Source of the DNA: Morinoia aosen
Lineage: Eukaryota; Arthropoda; Malacostraca; Amphipoda; Talitridae
DNA: 64,000 nt
Assembly: GCA_030386875.1 (NCBI GenBank)
Contig: CM059556.1
Coordinates: forward strand, 42,076,964 to 42,140,963
Direction of reading: 5' to 3'
Numbering within the stretch: the stretch's first letter is position 1; each line of letters begins with the position of its first letter. A program made the position numbers and the translations under genes. Below are positions 45,050 to 55,716 of this stretch, in pieces. The notes under the pieces are model-generated. The model made no database searches. It saw only the letters and a list, made by a program, of their open reading frames with translations, and was not told where the DNA came from.

Positions 45050-47110
45050 TTATCCTTGTTTCATAATTGCATTGTGTTGTTATTTCTTGCATATGTGGAG
45101 CTTATCATTAAAACGTGTTCAAATCTCGTTATCGGGCTACGCTCAGCACTACCTCTCGCACAGCTCTAAGCCATAGCCTGCTGATAGCGCTTATCTGCTG
45201 CTTCTGATGTTGAGCAGCGATCGAGGAGATTTATTGTTCAGCACTACTGCGTCGTGCGTCGTGCTATTTTATTTGAACAATTTAAAAAATATAAAGTATT
45301 CAATAATGTAAATAATTTAAACAATTCAAATTAATTCACAACATAAACAATTCAATCAATGTGTTTCGACGAGCAAAATGGGAGTAAAATCTGTCGTAGA
45401 ATTACTACGATGAACAGGTTGAGATGGAACCACTTGTGGGCTCGTCATGTTCGAAGACCTCTATGGGGCATCCTACGGAAACTTTAATCTACATTTTAGC
45501 AAATTATTCATCTGATGTAAATCTTTGTGTATGACGGTTTCTCAGCAAGGTTTGACACAATTTGGGTAGTGTCGTTAAGAATTATGAAAACAGAATGATA
45601 AATAATCAATTAACACTTGATACATTAAGCATAACATTTTTGTACATACGTAGCCTTTCAATGTAAGAAAATTAAATAAGTTATTTTAGAAGAATCTTTG
45701 CGTAATTTTATAATGTGATCTTGGTGTGCAGGCGTAATGCATATTTCCATCTTCTGTACTTCACAAAAATTGCAAATATTCGTGCAATCAATTAATCAAT
45801 TAGATATTTCTCTGTAATCAGATCAGAATGTACTAGACTGAAACTGGTAGCACCTGTAGGACAATATTAGTTATTGATTTGATACTCATCGAGGTTAAAG
45901 TTGTGAACGTCTTCACGCTCAACTCTTCAGTATGCCTCCCGTATCAATTGGTGATTAGATTTTGCCTCTCTGCCAGTTTTCTGTCTTAACCTAATGGGCA
46001 TGATGCTCGAGTAGACGTTTATCAACTGAACTGGAAAACAGATTCAATTCTTGTACTCATGAGATATTCAATCATGAATTTCACGAAAGTCGACTGAGGA
46101 ACTAAATCGCAATTCGATATCTCTGACACGAACACTTCTCCTGCATTTGGTTGGCACAGAGGTACGTTTGAGCGCATCAATGAATGAGATATTATCGCTG
46201 CTCTTGCCCTTGACACGCGCAAGTCCTTCATTTTGATTACAATAGCTTATTCTTTACACCGAATAAAAAAGAAGCTATGATTCATTTAGCTCAATCAGAG
46301 TTCCGACAATTTTTCCTCAATATTTGTATTCCTTGAACGTTTTGCGCATATTCTTCTATCATCAGTTAGTTAATTTTTTGACTCGATAAAATTATTCTGG
46401 TGAGCGGAATTGTTCAATTTTTTACTTTAAATTAATTTAAGTATAGCACGCATAATATAATTAATGTTGTCTTGTAATTTTATTGCTTTTTTTCTGATGT
46501 CGAGCTATTGTTTTGTGAACTAGCTGTTTTTGCACTGACGGTAACTTCGGTGCCCAGATAACCAGTCAGGATGTTTAATAATGTCAGTTACTCAACCTAA
46601 CCAAGTTTTTGCAGAATTTCGTTCGTTTGCTGATTAGTGAACAAAAAACTCAAAAAATTTGAAAACTCATAATTCGAAAATATGTTGTTTTCATCAGATA
46701 TTAATTCCTTACTCAGTATACATTTTTTTAAAAACGCAATTTTTAAAACGTTTGTGAAATTTTTAAAACAAAAGGTGGCGTGTTCATAACACTTACTGCT
46801 ATCTATTTAAAAAATATTCCATGGCGCATTCTTCAAGATAATAATCACGGTATTGAAAACTACTATCCCTTATTTCTTTTCTCAATGCAATTCAGGTTCT
46901 GTACTCAAAGAGTTAAACACAAAAAATGCGCGCTTAATTTTTGGTTTACAGGTGAATTCATTTAGTTTTAGGTATAACTGTGACTAAATACAAGCACCAA
47001 ACATCACTCTCATGCCTTACTTGTATGCCCGCCATTGAATGTAAGTGTTGGTCACCGGGTGGACGGGTTTTGTAGACGTTAATGTTCGTTGAAAGAAAAA
47101 TGGTGTTGGT
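45050..47110 (+). other. No recognised feature
   Basis: AT-rich tract with no repeat, coding signal or conserved motif that I can support. Confidence 0.5.
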
Positions 47111-47119
47111 TCTATTTGG

Positions 47120-49078
47120 CTGATGGTGGTGTGCCAAGTGGTGGAGGTGTTCCAGGTGGTGGTGGTGTGCCAGGTGGTGGTGGTGTGCCAGGTGGTGGTG
47201 GTGTGCCAGGTGGTGGTGGTGTGCCAGGTGGTGGTGGTGTGCCAGGTGGTGGTGGTGTGCCAGGTGGTGGTGGTGTGCCAGGTGGTGGTGGTATGCCAGG
47301 TGGTGGTGGTGTGCCAGGTGGTGGTGGTATGCCAGGTGGTGGTGGTGTGCCAGGTGGTGGCGGTGTGCCAGGTGGTGGTGGTGTGCCAGGTGGTGGTGGT
47401 GTGCCAGGTGGTGGTGTGCCAGGTGGTGGCGGTGTGCCAGGTGGTGGGGTGCCAGGTGGTGGTGGTGTGCCAGGTGGTGGTGGTGTGCCAGGTGGTGGTG
47501 GTGTGCCAGGTGGTGGTGGTGTGCCAGGTGGTGGTGTGCCAGGTGGTGGCGGTGTGCCAGGTGGTGGTGGTGTGGCAGGTGGTGGTGGTGTGCCAGGTGG
47601 TGGTGTGTCAGGTGGTGGTGTGCCAGGTTGTGGTGTGCCAGGTGGTGTTGTGCCAGGTGTTGGTGGTGTGGCAGGTGGTGGTGGTGTGCCAGGTGGTGGT
47701 GTGCCAGGTGGTGGTGTTCCAGGTGGTGGTGTGCCAGGTGTTGGTGGTGTACCAGGTGGTGGTGTGCCAGGTGGTGGTGTGCCAAGTGTTGGTGGTGTGC
47801 CAGGTGGTGGTGGGGTGCCAGGTGGTGGTGGTGTGTCAGGTGGTGGTGGTGTGCCAGGTGGTGGTGGTGTGCCAGGTGGTGGTGGTGTGCCAGGTGGTGG
47901 TGGTGTGCCAGGTGGTGGTGTGCCAGATGGTGGTGGTGTGCCAGATGGTGGTGGTGTGCCAGGTGGTGGTGTGCCAGGTGGTGGTAGTGTGTCAGGTGGT
48001 GGTGTGCCAGGTGGTGGTATGCCAGGTGGTGGTAGTGTGTCAGGTGGTGGTGTGCCAGGTGGTGGTATGCCAGGTGGTGGTGGTGTGCCAGGTGGTGGTG
48101 GTGTGCCAGGGGGTGGTGGTGTGCCAGGTGTTGGTGGTGTGGCAGGTGGTGGTGTGCCAGGTGGTGGTAATGTGCCAGGTGGTGGCGGTGTGCCATGTTG
48201 TGGTGGTGTGCCAGGTGGTGGTGGTGTGCCAGGTGGTGTGTTGGCGGTGTGCCAGGTGGTGGAGTGCCAGGTGGTGGTGGTGTGCCAGGTGGTGGCGGTG
48301 TGCCAGGTGGTGGTGATGTGCCAGGTGGTGGTGTGCCAGGTGATGGTGGTGTGTCAGGTGGTGGTGGTGTGCCAGGTGGTGGTGGTATGGCAGGTGGTGG
48401 TGGTGTGCCAGGTGGTGGTGTGCCAGGTGGTGGTGTGCCAGGTGGTGGTGTGCCAGGTTGTGGTGTGCCAGGTGGTGGTGTGCCAGGTGTTGGTGGTGTG
48501 GCAGGTGGTGGTGGTGTGCCAGATGGTGGTGTGCCAGGTGGTGGTGTTCCAGGTGGTGGTGTGCCAGGTGGTGGTGGTGTACCAGGTGGTGGTGTGCCAG
48601 GTGGTGGTGAGCCAAGTGTTGGTGGTGTGCCAGGTGTTTGTGGGGTGCCAGGTGGTGGTGGTGTGTCAGGTGCTGGTGGTGTGCCAGGTGGTGGTGGTGT
48701 GCCAGGTGGTGGTGTGCCAGATGGTGGTGGTGTGCCAGATGGTGGTGGAGTGCCAGGTGGTGGTGGTGTGCCAGGTGTTGGTGGTGTGGCAGGTGGTGGT
48801 GGTGTGTCAGGTGGTGGTGGTGTGCCAGGTGTTGGTGGTGTGGCAGGTGGTGGTGGTGTGGCAGGTGGTGGTGGTGTGGCAGGTGGTGGTGATGTGGCAG
48901 GTGGTGGTGGTGTGGCAGGTGGTGGTGGCGTGCCAGGTGGTGGTGGTGTGGCAGGTGTTGGTGGTGTGGCAGGTGTTGGTGGTGTGGCAGGTGGTGGTGG
49001 TGTGGCAGGTGGTGGTGGTGTGCCAGGTGTTGGTGGTGTGGCAGGTGGTGGTGGTGGTGTGCCAGGTGGTGGTATGTT
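47120..49078 (+). repeat. GGT-rich minisatellite, 12/15/18 bp units
   Basis: About 2 kb of GGTGGTGGTGTGCCA (15 bp) and shortened or lengthened versions with one GGT less or more. Variants (GTGGCA, GTGTCA, GTTGGT) cluster in blocks, and a longer block of about 0.7 kb seems to be repeated. Because units differ by whole GGT triplets, long frames stay open on both strands. A break at 48,228-48,250 shifts every frame, arguing against a protein. Confidence 0.97.
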
Positions 49079-49398
49079 GGAAGGCATAGATTTTCAAGCT
49101 TCAATTCAAATGAAATGTAAATTTTATTTAGGTCAGGTGTTTGTATAGTAATGAAGTATAAAATAATTCTAATTAGTTTCAGGTTAAATGACCGTGACGG
49201 CCAATTAAAGAAGATCGGTATCGAGATCGGTCAGGAAAGGCATTCAAACTTTGACCGCAATTGGTTTACCTGAAGTACAGTATTCTACTAAAATTTATAA
49301 TCTATCGTATTAAGCAATTTTGAAAATAGCAAACATTAACTTGATCATGCCTTAATTTAGTTTTTATTCAGTATATGTTAAACTTGAGTTTGTGATTA

Positions 49399-49715
49399 CT
49401 GGTCGGTCAGCAGCGTGCTCGCGATAGCCATGTGCTATAGGTTCCGCCGCCGTGCGGCCGGGACCCGGGTTCGAAACTCGGCGCTGGCAGTGGCGATTTT
49501 CTCTGTTGGGTATAGGAGAAAAATTCCAAGCACAATACCCCACTCTACCCAGGTGTCTGAAATGGGTACCGGTCTCGACCGGGGGAAAGCGTCATGGCGT
49601 CCTGGTGTTAGTTATAAGGCATTTGAAAATCCAATGTACAAGGTGATATGTATCAGGCTTGATTGGAAATAAAGCATCCGTAGATGCCTTCATTATTATT
49701 ATTATTATAATTATT
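49399..49715 (+). mobile_element. tRNA-headed SINE family A, copy 1
   Basis: A tRNA-like head with a B-box-like GGGTTCGAAACTC is followed by a body shared with three other copies: CACAATACCCCACT, ACCCAGGTGTC, AATGGGTACCGG, GGTGTTAGTTATAAGGCATT, ATATGTATCAGGCTTGATTG and AATAAAGCATCC. It ends in an ATT-rich microsatellite. Confidence 0.85.
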
Positions 49716-49826
49716 ATTATGAAAATCCCCTCCGTGGGCCGCCGGTGGCGCACGTTGCGGTTCAAGTGCTAAGATCGTGTTCAGCGGATGACTTGGAGTG
49801 CCGCCCGTGCAGGAGGGCGTCGATTG

Positions 49827-50048
49827 TTAACCCTTTAACGCCCAAGTGGACTGTACGGTCCTCTTTTAAAAATATCAATAATATATTATATTTTTTATTC
49901 AATTTGTTCACTAATGTGTCCTTTGAACTTCACTGCCGAGGGACAGTTCTTTCCACATCTTGATAACAGTGACAACCTAATGCCAGTGTCGGTTTGGTGA
50001 TAGTGGTTGTGATAACGGTAATATGAGTATAAAAATGTGGGCGTTTAA
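49827..50048 (+). mobile_element. Possible piggyBac-type MITE
   Basis: TTAACCCTTTAACGCCCA at the left resembles piggyBac-type ends (TTAACCCTTT). Near 50,040 the opposite strand reads TTAAACGCCCACA. The inverted match is only about 10 bp and no TTAA is found at the right end, so this is weak. Confidence 0.2.
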
Positions 50049-50324
50049 TATACACACGAGTTGACCCTGGAAACTTGTGAGCAGCGGGCGACAGGCAGAC
50101 GGCAGTCACACGGGCAGTGTGGCTGTGCCTGCGGTGCAGTCAAGTAGTGAGGTGTGGTGTACCAGTCGTTGTTGTTCCAGTGTCCCTCAGAGTGCCGCTG
50201 GTGACGCTCGAGGAGCCTTTGGGCGGAGAGCCATATTTAAACGGCTCGGTGGTCCCCCGTATTTGGTGATAGGAGATAAAACGCAGCGGCGGTTTCCGGG
50301 TCCGAATGCCTTGTGCTTGAAGAG
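50028..50324 (+). promoter_or_regulatory. Candidate internal promoter and first exon
   Basis: TATAAAAA at 50,028-50,035 is followed about 30 bases later by a GC-rich island (about 50,060-50,324) that ends in an AGAG|GTGAGC splice donor. The island has no in-frame ATG of useful length, so it would be a 5' untranslated exon. It could be an alternative promoter of the spectrin-repeat gene or belong to another transcript. No transcript evidence is available. Confidence 0.25.
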
Positions 50325-52120
50325 GTGAGCGTTGCTCTTTGTTCTGGTGTACCAAAACGTGAGTGCCTCTTCATTTTCCCTCGTGTCGACGACAGAATGT
50401 TTGCTGCGGATTGGTTTGTGTGCGCGAAATTTTTGGTTTGTGTGCGCGAAAGTATACGTTGAATGTACACATGCTCGACGTTCTGTTTTCCATACAGTAT
50501 TTCTCACGAGTTTTCAGGGAACGTTTGTGAGGAATTAGAAATATAGCTAGTGTAAATTTATCCTGTCGATGATGTTCTGTAGAATTACAGCATATTATCA
50601 ATAAGAGCAATAATATCGATGCCGGCCCTGTAACTGGAGACAGGGTGCCAAGTGATCTGCTTTGGTGTGTTAGCTTTGTTATGTCTGCGCTCAGCTGGCC
50701 AGAAGTAGTTATTGTGTTGGGCCCAAAACAACGCAGCTCTATCGTCAATGAATGTATCCACAAGACGTTTTCTGGAACCACTTTCAACTCTCTATTCACG
50801 TTTTGATTGATGGATTCGATCGCTAGGTTACGCCGCAGAATGCGTCGCTGTAAACAACAGCTGCCACTGCCAGACTGACATTCAGAGTTCGACACGCGCT
50901 TTCTCACATCATTTTTTATGAGTGCACCCGTAAGTGTTATTGAAATTGTAATTTTTTATGTTAGGTTATAACATTTTACGTTATATTCTAATATCTAGGA
51001 CTGCTTCATCATGGATACACTCTCGGACTCTGGTAGGAATATTATAAAATCATCTGTAATAGTATTTTCGGAGGTATGTTTTGGTCGGCTCATCTCTCCT
51101 TCTAACTTTTACTGGTGCTTGCACAAGCTTTGCGATCTCGTGTATTCTTCAGCACACACAGCGGAGGTGCGGAGACGAGGGGATGTTTACATCGGGGTTG
51201 TGGGGGAACGCGGCTGCGGCGCGCCAGGGTCACTAAACGAGCTGGTCTGCGGCCTGTGAGGCTGTGAGCAAGCTCTGCATGATTTGAGATGCCGACACCG
51301 TATAGGAAGGCAGTGTGAGCAGCCTGGTGCTCTGATGGACCTCGACTATTTTGAAAAGCAAGGGTGCGTGCGCTGCTATAGGCCTGGGATACACTATAGG
51401 AAAGGAGCGAGAGCTGCTTGATGCGCTCTTGGGGCTGTAGGGTTCTGACAAATTAGGGGTGAAAAAAACGTTAGCACAGTTGGGTAAGCAGAAGTTGAAG
51501 CTCGACGGTAGGTGTACAAAAGAAGCTCTCAGTGTGGCTGGTTGTTGGTGACGGACATCGGCTGAATGTTGGCGGTAGATAATGGCCAGATATTGGATGG
51601 AACGATACACGCGCACTATGGGTGGTAATCGATGTTGGTTAATTACATAAGTTAGCAATTGTGATAGATTATAGGATAAATATTCTTACATTCGTGAAAG
51701 CTTAAACCAGTTGCTCGCATTGCACTATTGACACAACTATCATTATAGGTCGTTGCATATGACTCGTATGACTCGCCATGAAGGTCTTAGCTAAGCTGCA
51801 AGGGTCTTGCTCTTAGTGCGACTACGATAGACGAGAAATGGTGATGCCAAAAGATACTGAGTGTGTCAAGGAGAAAATGAAACGCGCCTACACAAAATCC
51901 ACAAAATTAGAAATTGATGGAGAATTGTTCGCACAGAATCTGCACAACGTGGCGTGAGCAACACGCGAGCACCAAACTGTGCTCGACTAAATGCTACACT
52001 TGTGTCGTGTAAAATTATGTAGGAAAATCATCTGCAAGTGGCCAATTCATTCACTTTTGTGACCTATAATCGGAATCACACTTGCGTAGTGCGTTTGGCT
52101 TCCAATACGGAAAAGAATTT
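50325..52120 (+). other. No recognised feature
   Basis: Mixed-composition sequence with short frames only and no repeat copy recognised. Confidence 0.5.
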
Positions 52121-52132
52121 CTACAACGCATT

Positions 52133-52533
52133 CAACTATGGTGTCTATGGGAATTAGCACTCTCAGGGGGAAATGTGAGGGCCCGAGCTGAGAGTTAGGT
52201 AGGCCTTTTTTTGTTGAGAAAAAAATGTTTTCGTAATGTTAAGGACCACCTGTTTTTCGGTTCACGATGTCTTGTTTTTCAGCACCTTCTACTTTCTTCT
52301 TCAACTTCTGTCTTGTTTCGTGAACTACTTTCTCAATTTGCTGTTTCTATGCACCTCGTGCATAGATTCTGCGTTCCCTGATCTCCATACGAAATGGTGC
52401 CTTCATGCTTCCTCTCTTTGGATCACCTTTGTTGCGGATAGGGCGGCTTAAACTAACATCTAATCTAATCTAATCCTCTCTTTGGATCACCTTTGTTGCG
52501 GATAGGGCGGCTTAAACTAACATCTAATCTAAT
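52133..52533 (+). mobile_element. Retroposon family B, copy 2 (5' truncated)
   Basis: Flanked by CTACAACGCATT (52,121-52,132) and CTACAACGTATT (52,534-52,545), a 12 bp target-site duplication with one difference. It begins at the CAACTATGGTGTCTATGGG point, lacking the family's first bases. The 3' end, including the TCTAA tail, is duplicated in tandem (52,411-52,474 and 52,475-52,535). Confidence 0.85.
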
Positions 52534-52545
52534 CTACAACGTATT

Positions 52546-53361
52546 TTAGGGGCTGATCGCCACCTCGGGTTATGTAGCATCCTTAATTTTCACACTGTGA
52601 AGTACGTTGATGTATTGTGGCAGTAGATATGCTGGTAACCTTTTCGATACCCACCACAGAGTCAGTAGCACTAGTTAAAAGGAGACGGGTTTACATTTTT
52701 TTTTGTAGTTCGTCAAGCTTCAGCTTTCTATTTTGAACTCCTCTTTCTTTCTTGTGAGGGAAGCCAGAGTATCATGCAACCTACCCTCTGCACGCGTATC
52801 TTTATTGATTGCTCTTAATTCTTTTCATTGAATTGAGATCCCTCGAGGGGCCGAGGGATATCGTGTCCCTCGAGAGGCGGAAGTTCTTTATTTCCATGCT
52901 TTGTTCAGGCGCGAGACTTAGGTAGCCGCCTGAGCTTGGAAAGTGGGTCCAACGCCTCGTATAGTTCACTCCGCTCATGGCAAATCTCATTTTGTAATGT
53001 CCGACTAAGAAAAATGATCCTTATGATGAAGAGATGTATTTTCGCCATGTTAGTTGCTGTAGGTGTATAGTATGGTTGTACTTTGAAGAAAAATGAATTA
53101 TAATGCGATGTGCCACTTTTTATATGGAAACACGCGACCGAAACCAAGTTTGTGTGGAGTTCTTGCATCTTTTTAGTGAACGTTTCCTAACCTCTTGGGG
53201 GCTTATTCCTATTAAAATTATGAAGATTTCAAGGTTTTTTCCATGCCTAAGCTGATGATGGCTGTCCTCGTCGGCTTACCTGCAAATATCATCTCCTCGG
53301 TCACCCTTAGTCACCCCATGGCTGATCTGCATGCCACGAGTCTCTTTTGGGTTTTTGAGTG
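52546..53361 (+). other. No recognised feature
   Basis: Nothing supportable was seen in this stretch. Confidence 0.5.
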
Positions 53362-53623
53362 GTCACCGTGGCCGAATGGTTAAGAACGCGCCCTTCACGA
53401 GAAGGTGTCGGCAGTTCAAATTCCGACAGTGCCGCCCGGTGTTTCTCCCCGTTGGGAAATGGGAGAACTCAGCCACAATTCCCCACTCCACCCAGGTGTC
53501 GAAATGGGTACCGGCTTGACCGGGAGTTACCGACATTGCGTCCTGGTGTTAGTTATAAGGCATTTGAAAAACCAATGTACAAGATGATATGTATCAGGCT
53601 TGATTGGAATAAAGCATCCTTTT
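53362..53623 (+). mobile_element. tRNA-headed SINE family A, copy 2
   Basis: The head has an A-box-like TGGCCGAATGGTT and B-box-like AGTTCAAATTCC, resembling a Leu/Ser-type tRNA. The common body (CCCACTCCACCCAGGTGTCG through AATAAAGCATCC) follows. It is slightly shorter than copy 1 and ends in a short T run. Confidence 0.87.
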
Positions 53624-53744
53624 AATTAGGGACTTATATAATTTTAATCCATCATATGGCTGCTGTTCTCTGCCGCTTCGACAAGTGCAGCCTGGAAATC
53701 TAGTACATAATAATTTCAGCTTAGCACTTGTGAAAGATGATATT

Positions 53745-55015
53745 GCATGCACAAGTGTGGGTGTATATTTGTGCCATACACACGCGGCTGGTGTTGCGTG
53801 CACACGCTGCCATGTACACACGCGGCTGGTATTGTGTGCACACGCTGCCATGTACACACGTGGCTGGTATTATGTGCACACGCTGTCATGTACATACGCG
53901 GCTGGTTGCACTAACAAAACTGACACGCTGCCATGTACACACGCGGCTGGTGTTGTGTGCACACGCTGCCATGTACACACGTGGCTGGTGTTGTGTGCAC
54001 ACGCTTCCATGTACACACGTGGCTGGTGTTGTGAGCACACGCTTCCATGTACACACATGGCTGGTGTTGTGAGCACACGCTTCCATGTACACACATGGCT
54101 GGTGTTGTGAGCACACGCTTCCATGTACACACATGGCTGGTGTTGTGAGCACACGCTTTCATGTACACACGTGGCTGGTGTTGTGAGCACACGCTTCCAT
54201 GTGCACACATGGCACAGGCTGCCCTGTACACCCGTGCCTGGTGTTGTGTGTTCACGCCGCCATGTGCACACGTGGCTGGTGTTGTGAGCGCACGTTTCCA
54301 TGTACACACGTGGCGGGTGTTGTGAGCACACGCTGCCATGTACACACATGGCTGGTGTTGTGAGCACACGCTTCCATGTACACACATGGCTGGTGTTGTG
54401 AGCACACGCTTCCATGTACACACGCGGCTGGTGTTGTGAGCACACGCTGCCATGTACACACATTGCTGGTGTTGTGAGCACACGCTTCCATGTACACACA
54501 TGGCTGGTGTTGTGAGCACACGCTTCCATGTACACACGCGGCTGGTGTTGTGAGCACACGCTGCCATGTACACACATGGCTAGTGTTGTGAGCACACGCT
54601 TCCATGTACACACGCGGCTGGTGTTGTGAGCACACGCTTCCATGTACACACATGGCACAAGCTGCCCTGTAAACACGTGCCTGGTGTTGTGTGTTCACGC
54701 CGCCATGTGCACACGTGGCTGGTGTTGTGAGCACACGCTTCCATGTACACGCATGGCTGGTGTTGTGAGCACACGCTTCCATGTACACACATGGCTGGTG
54801 TTGTGTGTTCACGTCGCCATGTGCACACGTGGCTGGTGTTGTGAGCACGCGCTTCCATGTACACACGCGGCTGGTGTTGTGAGCACACGCTTCCATGTAC
54901 ACACGTGGCTGGTGTTGTGAGCACACGCTACCATGTACACACATGGCATATGCTGCCCTGTACACACGTGCCTGGTGTTGTGTGTTCACGCCGCCATGTG
55001 CACAAGTGTCACACG
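53745..55015 (+). repeat. 38 bp minisatellite, about 33 units
   Basis: Units of the type GCTGGTGTTGTGAGCACACG followed by CTTCCATGTACACAC(G/A)(T/C)G. Many units contain the palindromic E-box CACGTG; others carry CACATG or CACGCG at that place. A longer variant with CTGCCCTGTACACACGTGCC recurs three times, marking a higher-order block. Confidence 0.97.
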
Positions 55016-55059
55016 ACTGCTGGTGCACGCGCTGCGCCGCAGAGACGGGGCTGGAGCAT

Positions 55060-55125
55060 CGCCTCGCGGGGGGTGGGGGGGTGACATGGGGGGGACCCGT
55101 CTGGCAGCCCCCCCCTGCCCCCAGG
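55060..55125 (+). repeat. G-run/C-run segment
   Basis: Several runs of five to seven G, then a run of seven C and another of five C, within 65 bases. Such DNA can fold into a G-quadruplex on either strand. Confidence 0.8.
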
Positions 55126-55189
55126 TTCCTCCCTGTTGACCTTGAGGGACTGGAAAGCAGGGACCTCTGAGCGCCTCACTTTCCGGCAC

Positions 55190-55395
55190 AGCTGTTGTGT
55201 GCGCACTGGCTGTGTGCTGTGTGCTGTGCTGGGTGTGCTGTGCCTGTTGTGTGCTGTGCTGTGTTCGCTGGATGTGCTCGCGCTGTGTGCTGTGCCGCTT
55301 ATGTTGTGCCTGCTTTGTGCTGTGTTGTGTTCACTGGGTGTGTTCGGGCTGTGTGCTGCGCCGCTTGTGTTGTGCCTGCTGTGTGCTGTAGCCAT
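55190..55395 (+). repeat. About 70 bp imperfect tandem repeat
   Basis: Three degenerate units built from GTGTGCTGTGC and TTGTGCCTG(C/T)(T/C)..TGTGCTGTG words. Confidence 0.8.
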
Positions 55396-55438
55396 GTTCA
55401 TTTGTTTGTTTGAGTCAAATGAACTGCGATTTGTTCTA

Positions 55439-55714
55439 CAGGGTGATCAAACATGAGTGACCATTTTAAATAGTACAAAATTTGGTGAACTAATCAAAAA
55501 ACTTCTGGTGTACAGGGGCTGCAATTTTCAATGTCGAGTTGTATTAAATGACACAAAGACAGCAACATATTCCATGCATCCGGTATCATATCTACGCAAT
55601 AATAAAACCTCCCTATGTGGAGAGCTTGGAAAACGTTGGTGACGTTAGTTATTTTTTGTTTATTTCGCCAGATTTTGTACTATTCAGAATAGTCACTAAT
55701 GTTTGACCACCCTG
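55439..55714 (+). mobile_element. Mariner-type MITE, 276 bp
   Basis: The ends are CAGGGTG(A/G)TCAAACAT and its inverse, bounded by TA on both sides (55,437-55,438 and 55,715-55,716). The inverted repeats run about 50 bp with a few mismatches, including GAATAGTACAAAAT on one side and AAATAGTACAAAAT on the other. TA plus CAGGGTG is typical of Tc1/mariner elements. The interior is too short for a transposase. Confidence 0.87.
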
Positions 55715-55716
55715 TA

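Noticed and set aside
46958-49089. Long open frames (over 600 codons) on both strands in the GGT-rich array
   Set aside because: They are a by-product of units that are multiples of three and lack stops. Several frames on both strands are open at once, and an irregularity near 48,230 breaks all of them. No plausible signal peptide or flanking domain is present.
7348-52451. Similar short frames in retroposon B copies (7,348-7,650 and 52,236-52,451)
   Set aside because: The similarity follows from DNA homology of the repeat copies. The third copy has indels in the same region, and the peptide is a CT-rich hydrophobic artefact.
53362-53440. tRNA gene at the start of SINE copy 2 (and similar at 60,730)
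   Set aside because: The A- and B-box-like words are present but the full cloverleaf is not convincing, and each is fused to the repeated SINE body.
53685-55028. Cys/His-rich open frames in the 38 bp minisatellite
   Set aside because: The unit is 38 bp, so frames rotate. The peptides merely reflect the DNA repeat and appear in several frames and both strands.
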